Origin: DASPPK01 sp964399235
Lineage (GTDB): Archaea > Thermoproteota > Bathyarchaeia > Bathyarchaeales > Bathycorpusculaceae
Length of the DNA stretch: 29,377 nucleotides
Assembly: GCA_964399235.1 (NCBI GenBank)
Contig: CAYNQC010000007.1
Span: 1 to 29,377, forward strand
Reading direction: 5' to 3'
Each line of letters begins with the position of its first letter. Position 1 is the stretch's first letter. This document shows positions 8,077-15,094 of the stretch, piece by piece. Position numbers and translations under genes: made by a program. A model generated the notes under the pieces. The model made no database searches, had not been told where the DNA came from, and saw only the letters and a list, made by a program, of their open reading frames with translations.

Positions 8077-9155
8077 CCCATCCTGCCAACAGCTACTCCT
8101 CTTACTTTCTTCCTAAATTCCGTGCTTACCCTAGCCAGATTTTCAATATTTCCCTCTGTGATTATTTTAGCTTTGGGCAATTTGAGAGGATGCGTCCTGA
8201 GAAAACTGTTGACCAATTCCTGTTCAGCCAGACTTTTGACTAGTGTTTGAGGACTCCAATTGGACACTAGAGACAAAGTCTCTTCTTTTCCGAGCCTGAT
8301 GAAAACGTCGGCAATAATCGCAGTGGTGATGCTGTCTTCGGACATGATCGCGATGTCGGCGTTTTTTATCGCATAGCGATTTCCATTGAAGGAAACAGCT
8401 AAGCCGCCATTTTCCCTAACAAATCTGAGGGCTTCTTCGTCAGTGATGCTGTCGCCTACGTACATGACATCGGTCAACTTTGCTTTCAGCTTGTTCACAA
8501 CGTCGTTTATTGATTCCACTTTTTCGCATCCGCCGACGGGATTGACTTCTGAGTAGATTATTCCTATCTGCATCTCATCTATGGTTTCCCAGAAGATTTC
8601 GTCAAGTCTCTCTATTATGGTTCGAGTGTCATCTGAGAGATCGTTGAGGCTTCTTGCTTTGGGCGGAATATCAAGATTGGACATTTGTGCGATTTCACGG
8701 CAAAACTTTTTCAGTTGTTCCTTTTCGGTCTCTGCCAGATTGTATCTGTCTAGTTTCAATCTCGTACAATATGTGTTCTTGAAAGGAAAATCCATGGCTC
8801 TACAGAGCGTTCTCATGTAGTGTTCATAGCTCGTGCTGACAATATAGGTTGGAGCAATGCTGCTCACGTGACGAAGGGTTTTCTTGGCATTGGTAACGAG
8901 GAGAAGGTTTTCAGCGGAGAAATCCCTGATTGCTCTATCCGTCAAATTATAAGCCTTGAGAAATGGCAGGACGAGCTTCAGCGTGTCCCCTGCCTTATAG
9001 CCTGATTTTTTCAATACATCCGCGAGAGCATCGTCGTAAGTGCTTACTACTGCAAAGATCCTGTCGCCATGAGGCACAAAATGTGTCATTACTTCAAACG
9101 CATTGTCATTCTTGGAGATAGGGCCCTCGCAGTCTGAGATGAAAACCCTTCTCAA
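8073..9155 (-). CDS. HAD-superfamily hydrolase (archaeal EhaR/COG4030-like)
   Basis: A 360-residue HAD-fold protein. Motif I is ISDCEGPISKNDNAFE with nucleophile Asp8, but the second acidic position is Glu10 instead of Asp. STSYEHY (107-113) fits motif II and VGDSITDEEAL (233-243) fits motif IV, which binds Mg. Between them lies a large helical cap (about 130-200). It resembles archaeal proteins labelled energy-converting hydrogenase subunit R or COG4030; that label comes from methanogen operons and says little about activity, and no hydrogenase genes are present here. The TTG start overlaps the purD stop (TTGA) and the stop overlaps the ftr start (ATGA). A phosphatase for a nucleotide or C1-cofactor intermediate is plausible; the substrate is unknown. 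Confidence 0.75.
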   Translation of the reverse strand: MRRVFISDCEGPISKNDNAFEVMTHFVPHGDRIFAVVSTYDDALADVLKKSGYKAGDTLKLVLPFLKAYNLTDRAIRDFSAENLLLVTNAKKTLRHVSSIAPTYIVSTSYEHYMRTLCRAMDFPFKNTYCTRLKLDRYNLAETEKEQLKKFCREIAQMSNLDIPPKARSLNDLSDDTRTIIERLDEIFWETIDEMQIGIIYSEVNPVGGCEKVESINDVVNKLKAKLTDVMYVGDSITDEEALRFVRENGGLAVSFNGNRYAIKNADIAIMSEDSITTAIIADVFIRLGKEETLSLVSNWSPQTLVKSLAEQELVNSFLRTHPLKLPKAKIITEGNIENLARVSTEFRKKVRGVAVGRMG

Positions 9156-10561
9156 GACTTGCGCCTCAGTTTCCTCAGATGCTTCCTGCTTTTCCTAATG
9201 TGGCTTTCTGATGCTACGTCAGTTCTGTACCACAGGGCTCCGCCTCTGATTGCATCAAGTCCTTTAAGCGAAATTTCTTTAGCTTCTTCAATGGTGTCCG
9301 CTATGCCCACAGCGCACACTGCTCTCGACTTCAGCCCGAATACCTCACCGTTGCGCTGTTCCATTGATCCTGGATATATGCGAATGTCATTCCCGAATTC
9401 CCTGCGGAGCCCGTATGCTTTCGACAAGTCCACAGGTTTACCAACCTCGTTTTTATCGAATGCCATCGGGAATGCTTCATCGTATCCGCCGTAGGTAGGC
9501 GGGACTTTGTAGGTGACGACTGTTGCTGCCTTGACTAGTTCGATCTCGGTCAGGTTTCCTTCAATCATTTTAAAACAGAGGTCAACGAAATCGTCTTTCA
9601 GGACTGGCAGTATGTTGATAATCTCAGGATCGCCTGGTCGGCTGTTATTCTCGAGTATTTTCAACCCGTTTTCAGTGTGCATGAATGCAACGTACAGAGG
9701 GGTGCCTCTGAGTGCCGTGCTGTTTTCGCCTTTCCATTTCTGGAAGATTTTGGTCACAACTCTGATTTCCTTCGCGCGGTCCGACTCGGTTAAGAATGGC
9801 AATACATCGCCAACGCTTTTGTATGAGCCCATGCCTCCGGTGTTAGGTCCTTTGTCGTTGTCAAATGCTCTTTTGTAGTCTCTTGTGTCCGGCAGGGGCA
9901 CAAAGTGTTTTCCATCACAGAAAGCCTGGAAGCTTGATTCTTCGCCTTCAATTTTTTCTTCCACTATCACGGAACCGTATTGATAGTTTGACATGAAATG
10001 CTCGAAAAGCTGTTTGCGCGTTTTGAAGTGATCTCCCCAAACACCTACACCTTTCCCAGCTGCGGGTCTGTCTGGTTTTACGACGACTTTATTGTCCAGT
10101 TCATCTAACCATTTGTAGACTTCTCTCTTGACCTTGACGATGTTCTTCCGGTCTTTTGGGCTGAATATCTTAAAACGGGGGTTCACTTCAGGGGCGATTT
10201 TTTCAAACAATAGTCGCTGTTGAACTTTGCTTTCCTCTATGGCATAGTCTTTGGTGGGGCAGATCATCGGTATTTTCGTCTGCTCTTCTATTGCGTCGCG
10301 GATTCCTTCGATTATGGGCTTTTCAGGACCAACTATCCCGAAATCGATTTTTTCCTTGTTTGCTATTGCAAAATCGCAGATCTGCTTCACGTTCAGGTCA
10401 GGTATTACGACGTGTTTTGTGGACTTTTCCATGTTGAATGGGTTGCGTTGTTTGTCGGCAACGTAAATTTGAACCGTGTAGTTGTGGCTTCGGCAAAGCG
10501 CGTCTATCATGGCTGCTTCTCTGGAACCGTATGAAACCACGAGTATGCCTACTTTCTCCAT
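9152..10561 (-). CDS. purD: Phosphoribosylamine--glycine ligase (GAR synthetase)
   Basis: PurD is an ATP-grasp ligase joining phosphoribosylamine and glycine to give GAR, the second purine step. The 469 residues are longer than the usual 420-435. Visible motifs: GPEKPIIEGI at 78-87, ATP-binding KPDRPAAGKGVGV (162-174), GPNTGGMGSY (238-247), and NNSRPGDPE (305-313), where bacterial enzymes read NARFGDPE. The C-terminus ends in a very basic segment (SRKHLRKLRRKS), which accounts for some of the additional length. The N-terminal domain (YGSREAAMIDALCRS) is divergent from bacterial PurD, which has GGREHA. It lies 37 bp after purF and overlaps the HAD gene by 4 nt. Confidence 0.93.
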   Translation of the reverse strand: MEKVGILVVSYGSREAAMIDALCRSHNYTVQIYVADKQRNPFNMEKSTKHVVIPDLNVKQICDFAIANKEKIDFGIVGPEKPIIEGIRDAIEEQTKIPMICPTKDYAIEESKVQQRLLFEKIAPEVNPRFKIFSPKDRKNIVKVKREVYKWLDELDNKVVVKPDRPAAGKGVGVWGDHFKTRKQLFEHFMSNYQYGSVIVEEKIEGEESSFQAFCDGKHFVPLPDTRDYKRAFDNDKGPNTGGMGSYKSVGDVLPFLTESDRAKEIRVVTKIFQKWKGENSTALRGTPLYVAFMHTENGLKILENNSRPGDPEIINILPVLKDDFVDLCFKMIEGNLTEIELVKAATVVTYKVPPTYGGYDEAFPMAFDKNEVGKPVDLSKAYGLRREFGNDIRIYPGSMEQRNGEVFGLKSRAVCAVGIADTIEEAKEISLKGLDAIRGGALWYRTDVASESHIRKSRKHLRKLRRKS

Positions 10562-10598
10562 GATTTATCCGCCGAACCAATGGAATAATCGTGAAGAA

Positions 10599-12119
10599 TT
10601 AACGCGTATCGAATGGAGCTTCTTGGACCAATTCTTCCATTTCATAGAGCCTTTCTTTCTCTTCAAACCCTTGGAGGAATCGTTTCTTCATTTCATCAGC
10701 TATTTTTTGTGCTAAGGGCGTTGGATATTTGCCTGTTATGCACCCGGTGCAAAGCCCGTTCTGTTTGAATCCGATCGCTTTCACCAGACCTTTGAGTGAT
10801 TGATAACAAACTGCGTCGGCTCCGATGGCTTCTGCTATTTCCTCCGTTGTGTGTTTTGAACCTATTAGTTGGCCGTAGGTCGACATGTCTATTCCGTAGA
10901 AGCACGGTCCGATTATTCGTGGGAAAGTGACAAATACATATACTTTTTTGGCGCCCATTCGCCGAAGCTTCTCAACTATTACTTTTGTGGTGTCTCCTCT
11001 GACTATGCTGTCTTCGGTTATTATGATGCGTTTTCCTTGAATCTTGGGGGCAAGAATGTTAATTTTCCTGTCGATAGTTGGGTTTCGGTCTTTGCTGAGC
11101 AGAATGAAAGCTCTTTCAGTCACGTAACGGTGTCTGCGTGATGCTCTTTCCCACCTGAGTCCAGAGGCATAATGGACGCCTAACGCGGAATCGTCACCTG
11201 TTTCAGGTACTGAAAGAATGATGTCTGCGTCCTTGACAACATCGGGGTTCTCTTTGACAAGATTTCTTCCGAATTCCTCGCGAATTTCGTAAACGTATTT
11301 GTCGTCAAATCGCGAGTCGGGTCTTGCGAAATATGCAAATTCGAAGGCACAGAAAGCTTTCCTCTCGTTGTTTACAAGTCTCTTCCTTTCAAACCCCTCT
11401 TTTGAGACTGTTACAAGTTCTCCTGGCTCAAGTTCGAAATCTCTGACAAAACCGTTTATGTCCAAGCTGGCGGTTTCCGATGAAAAAACATAGGTCGAAT
11501 TGTCCTGACTGTGCCCTGCGCATAGTGGTCTTATTCCATGTGGGTCTTTGAAGGCGAAGAAGTCGCCGTCCTGGGTTATGCATGCCACAGAGAAGGCGCC
11601 GTCGATTTCCTTCATGCAAGATTTGACCGCTGATTTAATGTCTTTTCTTTTCAGTAACTCGATCAATAACTTGTGGCAAACTAGGTCAGAGTCGCATTCG
11701 TATGAAAATTGCGGGAACTGCTTGCATATTTCCTTTTTGAGCTGAAAAGTGTTCACGACGTTACCATTGAAGGATACTGCAAGTTTGAGGCGCTTTTTTG
11801 ATGCCGTTACGGGTTGGGTTCCTTTGACCAGGGATTTCTCATCACATTTTCCCGAGGTAGTATACCTGACGTTGGCAATGCCGATATTGCCTGGAAGACG
11901 GCCAAACCATTCCTGGATCGCGCTTGTTTTTATCTTGGGCACTAGATCAAGACTTCTGTGAACGTGGAATTTTCCGTCCATATATGTGAGGAAACCGTGT
12001 GACTGGTGTCCTCTGTGATTCTGCGCTCTCAGACCCCAGTATATTTGTGAGAATACGGGTCGATTGCTGTAATTTGCAGCGGCGAATACCCCGCATTCGA
12101 TGCCCAGCTCTTCTCCCAT
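10599..12119 (-). CDS. purF: Amidophosphoribosyltransferase
   Basis: PurF makes phosphoribosylamine from PRPP and glutamine, the committing purine step. The 506 residues comprise an N-terminal Ntn glutaminase and a C-terminal PRTase domain. The nucleophile is Cys9 after a short propeptide (MGEELGIE), with RAQNHRGHQSHG (31-42) and NGNV following. The PRPP loop IIITEDSIVRGDTT is at 365-378. Cys257, Cys406, Cys457 and Cys460 fall at spacings close to the [4Fe-4S] ligands of Bacillus PurF, so an iron-sulfur cluster and possibly oxygen sensitivity are likely. The flexible catalytic loop reads RYVTERAFI where most PurF proteins have RYVGRTFI. No clear Shine-Dalgarno precedes the ATG. Confidence 0.95.
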   Translation of the reverse strand: MGEELGIECGVFAAANYSNRPVFSQIYWGLRAQNHRGHQSHGFLTYMDGKFHVHRSLDLVPKIKTSAIQEWFGRLPGNIGIANVRYTTSGKCDEKSLVKGTQPVTASKKRLKLAVSFNGNVVNTFQLKKEICKQFPQFSYECDSDLVCHKLLIELLKRKDIKSAVKSCMKEIDGAFSVACITQDGDFFAFKDPHGIRPLCAGHSQDNSTYVFSSETASLDINGFVRDFELEPGELVTVSKEGFERKRLVNNERKAFCAFEFAYFARPDSRFDDKYVYEIREEFGRNLVKENPDVVKDADIILSVPETGDDSALGVHYASGLRWERASRRHRYVTERAFILLSKDRNPTIDRKINILAPKIQGKRIIITEDSIVRGDTTKVIVEKLRRMGAKKVYVFVTFPRIIGPCFYGIDMSTYGQLIGSKHTTEEIAEAIGADAVCYQSLKGLVKAIGFKQNGLCTGCITGKYPTPLAQKIADEMKKRFLQGFEEKERLYEMEELVQEAPFDTR

Positions 12120-12140
12120 GCTTCGGCAGTAATTGAGGTG

Positions 12141-12172
12141 TCATTTATCAGTTTTTAGCACATTTTTAACTA
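12141..12172 (-). promoter_or_regulatory. AT-rich promoter region of purF
   Basis: Two minus-strand TATA candidates lie in the aspS-purF gap: TAGTTAAAAATG at 12161-12172 (leader about 20 nt) and TGATAAATGA at 12141-12150 (start next to the ATG at 12119). The lack of a Shine-Dalgarno favours the second, leaderless option. Either makes the purF operon independent of aspS. Confidence 0.4.
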
Positions 12173-12214
12173 AAAACCATGTTGACTTTTACAGAAACAA
12201 TTACAAACATAGCA

Positions 12215-13531
12215 TCATGGTGCCAGTCTGAATTTGTCTCGGGGATAAAGCGTGACTTCTCTGATGTTTTTTCTGCCTGTAAGCATCATTGTGAATCTTT
12301 CCAGGCCGATGGCCCACCCTGCATGTGGAGGCATGCCATAGTCAAACGCTTCCAAGTGATGCTTGAAGGATTCTGGGTTGAGACCTTTTTCTTTAAGACG
12401 TTTCACCAAGAGTTCTTTGGATGCGATTCTTGTGCCTCCTGACACAAGCTCCATCCATCGCCACATCAAGTCGAAGCCTTCGCAGATCTTTGGGTTATCC
12501 TCTCGTGGTTTTATATAGAATGCTTTGGATTCGGTTGGCCAGTCAACTATGAAAAAGAAGTATGGGTGAAGTTTCCCAAGTGTTCTAAGTGCTGGGGTCG
12601 GTATGTCTTCACCCCATGGAATCTCTGTTCCCGCATCTTTGAGTTCTTCTAGAATCTGAGAGTAGGTCAGCCGTTTGAACGGAACTTCCGGCACTTTCAC
12701 AGCGCATTTCAATGTCTGAAGTTCCCTTTTACATTTCTCAGCTACTGTTCTGCAGGCGTGATGCATCAACTGTTCGAGTAGTTGCATTACGTCTTCAGCA
12801 GTTGCAAAAGCTTGTTCAATGTCAATCGAAACAAACTCGCTTAGATGATGGCGTGTGTGGGATTCTTCGGCTCTGAAGAAGGGTCCGATTTCGAATACTT
12901 TTTCGAGACTCATGACGAGTTCTTCTTTGTAGAGCTGTGGGCTCTGGGCTAAGTACGCCTTTCTGTCGAAATAATCCAGTTGAAAGAGTTCTGCACCGCC
13001 TTCGGTCGCTGACGCAATTATGCGGGGTGTGTGCACTTCTAGGAAGCCTCTTTCGAAAAGGAAGTTTCGGATTGCGTCCACGGCTTCGTGTTGGATCTTG
13101 AAGACAGCTATGTTCTTCTCTAGGCACAAGTCCAAGGCTCTTGCGTCCAAGCGCGCCTCCAGATTTGCGGGTGTTTTTCCACAGATGTCTATCGGCAACT
13201 GTTCAGCTGTGTTGAAAATCCTGATTTCCTTCGGAAGCACTTCGATGCCTCTCGGCGTCATCTGGGTTTTTTTCACAATTCCTTTCACGCCTATGCTGTA
13301 CCTTTTCTGCAGAACGTCGACCTTCGATACTACTTCGTTACCGGCTTTCTTTCGCAATATGGTCAGTTGAATTGTGCCTTCTCTGTCCTGCAATATTATG
13401 AACCGGATGGCGCCGAGGTCTCTGATTTCTTGGACCCAGCCGAAAAGCGTGATTTCTTCTCCATCATTCTCAGGTTTCACATCTGCCGAAAAGTGTGTTC
13501 TACGCCAATCTCCAACAGAATCCAGTTTCAT
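12215..13531 (-). CDS. aspS: Aspartyl-tRNA synthetase, archaeal type (Asp or Asp/Asn specific)
   Basis: A class IIb synthetase attaching aspartate to tRNA-Asp. The 438 residues match the archaeal form without the bacterial GAD insert. The N-terminal OB fold (LFGWVQEIRDLGAIRF, 29-44) binds the anticodon. Motif 2 is FRAEESHTRHH (219-229) and motif 3 is AIGLERFTMM (407-416). ATEGGAELFQLDYF and QSPQLYKEELVMS are typical of AspRS. Where discriminating archaeal enzymes have Trp after GWV, this one has Gln34, so it may also charge tRNA-Asn for later amidation; this is inference. It follows the KH-protein gene by 22 bp and precedes purF by 95 bp on the same strand. Confidence 0.94.
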   Translation of the reverse strand: MKLDSVGDWRRTHFSADVKPENDGEEITLFGWVQEIRDLGAIRFIILQDREGTIQLTILRKKAGNEVVSKVDVLQKRYSIGVKGIVKKTQMTPRGIEVLPKEIRIFNTAEQLPIDICGKTPANLEARLDARALDLCLEKNIAVFKIQHEAVDAIRNFLFERGFLEVHTPRIIASATEGGAELFQLDYFDRKAYLAQSPQLYKEELVMSLEKVFEIGPFFRAEESHTRHHLSEFVSIDIEQAFATAEDVMQLLEQLMHHACRTVAEKCKRELQTLKCAVKVPEVPFKRLTYSQILEELKDAGTEIPWGEDIPTPALRTLGKLHPYFFFIVDWPTESKAFYIKPREDNPKICEGFDLMWRWMELVSGGTRIASKELLVKRLKEKGLNPESFKHHLEAFDYGMPPHAGWAIGLERFTMMLTGRKNIREVTLYPRDKFRLAP

Positions 13532-13553
13532 CGGAGCCTTTCACCGTCTCTGG

Positions 13554-14063
13554 CTAATCTGCATACTCAACTCGCAACGTTATGTTGCGAACTCTATTTG
13601 CGATCTCCTTTAAAGCCTTTACATCCAAGGACCCGTGTGGTCCGCGTCTTCTACGCAGGATTACGCGCGTTTCCACGCTTCCGTCGGGAAGCCATATTGT
13701 GTTGATTGTCATAATGTTCATAGGCGCAAACAAGTCCTCTAAGAATTTTCTGTCATCAGCGCCATGCTCTAAGACACGAACGTTCTTGCCTGTCTCGTCA
13801 CCTATGGCACGGACAATTTTCCCACCGTAACCCAAAAGCCGTGGCACATCCCCCGGGCCCACTACTATTGCCAACGTCCCGTCGGCATCGATGGCTCTGT
13901 GGAAGTATACATTTTGAAGAGAAGGATACTTTTCCTCTAATGACATTAGAAGACGGGCAATTTTCAGGTCAAGTTCGCTTATTTCTCCAGACTTTACTTT
14001 AGTTAAACACTTTTGGCACAGTATACCGCTCTTTAGGCAGAAGCTGCAAAGCCCCATCTTCAA
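13554..14063 (-). CDS. Zinc-finger and KH-domain RNA-binding protein (NusA-like)
   Basis: A 169-residue protein. Cys6, Cys9, Cys16 and Cys19 (CSFC...CQKC) form a short zinc knuckle. Residues about 50-105 make a KH domain with the GxxG-type loop GYGG (78-81) followed by KIVRAIGDETGKNVRV, as in archaeal NusA-like KH proteins. The C-terminal basic region includes RVILRRRRGPHG. It probably binds RNA in transcription or translation. The start may be TTG at 14063 or ATG at 14057, two codons later. GGAGG lies upstream but inside a hairpin arm next to a T-run, so expression may be controlled by RNA structure. Neighbours are alba upstream and aspS 22 bp downstream, an information-processing setting. 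Confidence 0.78.
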   Translation of the reverse strand: MKMGLCSFCLKSGILCQKCLTKVKSGEISELDLKIARLLMSLEEKYPSLQNVYFHRAIDADGTLAIVVGPGDVPRLLGYGGKIVRAIGDETGKNVRVLEHGADDRKFLEDLFAPMNIMTINTIWLPDGSVETRVILRRRRGPHGSLDVKALKEIANRVRNITLRVEYAD

Positions 14064-14065
14064 CT

Positions 14066-14096
14066 AAAAACTGCCCTCCGCAAACAAAGGAGGGGC
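14066..14096 (-). terminator. Hairpin plus T-run between alba and the KH-protein gene
   Basis: On the minus strand the arm at 14096-14089 (GCCCCTCC) pairs with GGAGGGC (14079-14073), with one bulged C, followed by AG and TTTTT (14070-14066), just before the TTG/ATG starts at 14063/14057. It looks like an intrinsic terminator for alba mRNA. The right arm is also the only Shine-Dalgarno for the next gene. Confidence 0.5.
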
Positions 14097-14129
14097 GGCG
14101 GAGCATTGAGTCAATGGCAGAAACGCTGT

Positions 14130-14408
14130 CTAACGTTCAAGCCAAATTTCGATTGTGCTCACGTTTGAAGGCGAGCCACCCTCTTCTCTAGGTGCCATCT
14201 GCTGTGTTCCAATGCCGATTTTTTTGACTTTAACGTCTGGTAGGAATCTTCGTCTGACGACTTCGACGACGTCAACTGCTCTGCTTATGGATCTACCTCG
14301 CGCTTTAACGCTAACTTCCTTCGCTCCGCCGTGAAAGAGGGTTATGCATGCCAGTACATAGTTCATTACTGGCTTGATTCCGATCAACACTGCATTGCTT
14401 TCAGACAT
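14130..14408 (-). CDS. albA: Alba chromatin/RNA-binding protein
   Basis: A 92-residue Alba protein, the common crenarchaeal/euryarchaeal nucleoid and RNA-binding protein. The family pattern is clear: an N-terminal strand NAVLIGIKPVMNYVLACITLF, the basic VKARGRSISRAVDVVEVVRRRF helix, then KVKKIGIGTQ and a terminal strand STIEIWLER. The Lys in the first loop that is acetylated in Sulfolobus Alba (KSNV region) is not plainly present; this copy has GIKPVMNYV. Length is typical (about 90). A TATA-like element at 14471-14480 and the hairpin/T-run downstream would give it a separate short mRNA. Confidence 0.94.
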   Translation of the reverse strand: MSESNAVLIGIKPVMNYVLACITLFHGGAKEVSVKARGRSISRAVDVVEVVRRRFLPDVKVKKIGIGTQQMAPREEGGSPSNVSTIEIWLER

Positions 14409-14470
14409 TTTGTACCGCCTTACTCCTAGTTTTCATTTTTTCTATAGGCTCGATAACCTTCTTTCTCCGC

Positions 14471-14480
14471 AAATAAATAC
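14471..14480 (-). promoter_or_regulatory. TATA box for alba
   Basis: GTATTTATTT on the minus strand lies about 65 nt upstream of the alba ATG, predicting a start near 14450. The 14409-14622 intergenic region holds this and the divergent promoter of the winged-helix/RAM regulator, and I see nothing else in it. Confidence 0.4.
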
Positions 14481-14558
14481 ATTACGGTCACCATGTTGCA
14501 GTTGACAAAATACCGAATCTAATGATCTTTCATCCAATTTGCCTGTGTCATGCCTAAA

Positions 14559-14568
14559 ACTTAAAAGA
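14559..14568 (+). promoter_or_regulatory. TATA box for the winged-helix/RAM regulator-sucCD unit
   Basis: ACTTAAAAG, preceded by a purine-rich CTAAA, lies about 60 nt upstream of the ATG at 14623. A Shine-Dalgarno GAGGAG at 14611-14616 has a 6-nt spacer. Confidence 0.4.
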
Positions 14569-14622
14569 GCACTACTATTGTAAAAGTCTGACTTAACAAA
14601 CTACAATGCTGAGGAGTACGAT

Positions 14623-15081
14623 ATGGAAACGGTTACCAGACGATCGTCACAAGTGCTTCGGACACTCTATGAACAAGGCAGGTCTATGCGTAGTTACACT
14701 TTGCATTTGAAGCAGGAAGAGCTGGCAAAACAGCTTGGCATAAGCAGACAGGCACTGAACGTTCATCTAAGGAAACTCCGTGATCTCAATTATGTGCGCA
14801 CAGGCAGAGGGTTCATAGATGTAACAGAACAAGGCCTGAGTGCGCTCGGATTGTCGTCGACCCCTGCTTTCATACTTATCAAAGTTTCACCGCTCAAGAG
14901 AAGCTATGCATACGACAAGATCAAACAACTCAACGTTCAAAGAGCCTTCAGAATCGCAGGAGACATTGATGCACTTGCAGTGGTTGAAAGAGAAAAACTA
15001 GATGAAGTTTTAAGAGGACTATCTGCCATCGACGGTATACAAGACACAAAATCTTACGTAACAATAGAGACAATAAGATGA
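14623..15081 (+). CDS. Winged-helix regulator with RAM/AsnC-type ligand domain
   Basis: A 152-residue transcription regulator. Residues about 25-75 form a helix-turn-helix of Crp/Lrp kind: LKQEELAKQLGISRQALNVHLRKLRDLNYV, then the wing RTGRGFIDVTEQG. Residues about 82-152 look like the Lrp/AsnC effector (RAM) domain: FILIKVSPLKRSYAYDKI, then IAGDIDALAVVEREKLDEVL, and a final TKSYVTIETI. Lrp-like proteins sense amino acids or other small molecules through this domain as octamers or dimers. sucC starts 13 bp after its stop, so it is likely co-transcribed with, and may control, succinyl-CoA synthetase. The effector is unknown. Confidence 0.8.
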   Translation: METVTRRSSQVLRTLYEQGRSMRSYTLHLKQEELAKQLGISRQALNVHLRKLRDLNYVRTGRGFIDVTEQGLSALGLSSTPAFILIKVSPLKRSYAYDKIKQLNVQRAFRIAGDIDALAVVEREKLDEVLRGLSAIDGIQDTKSYVTIETIR

Positions 15082-15094
15082 GGGGAGTCACGGT

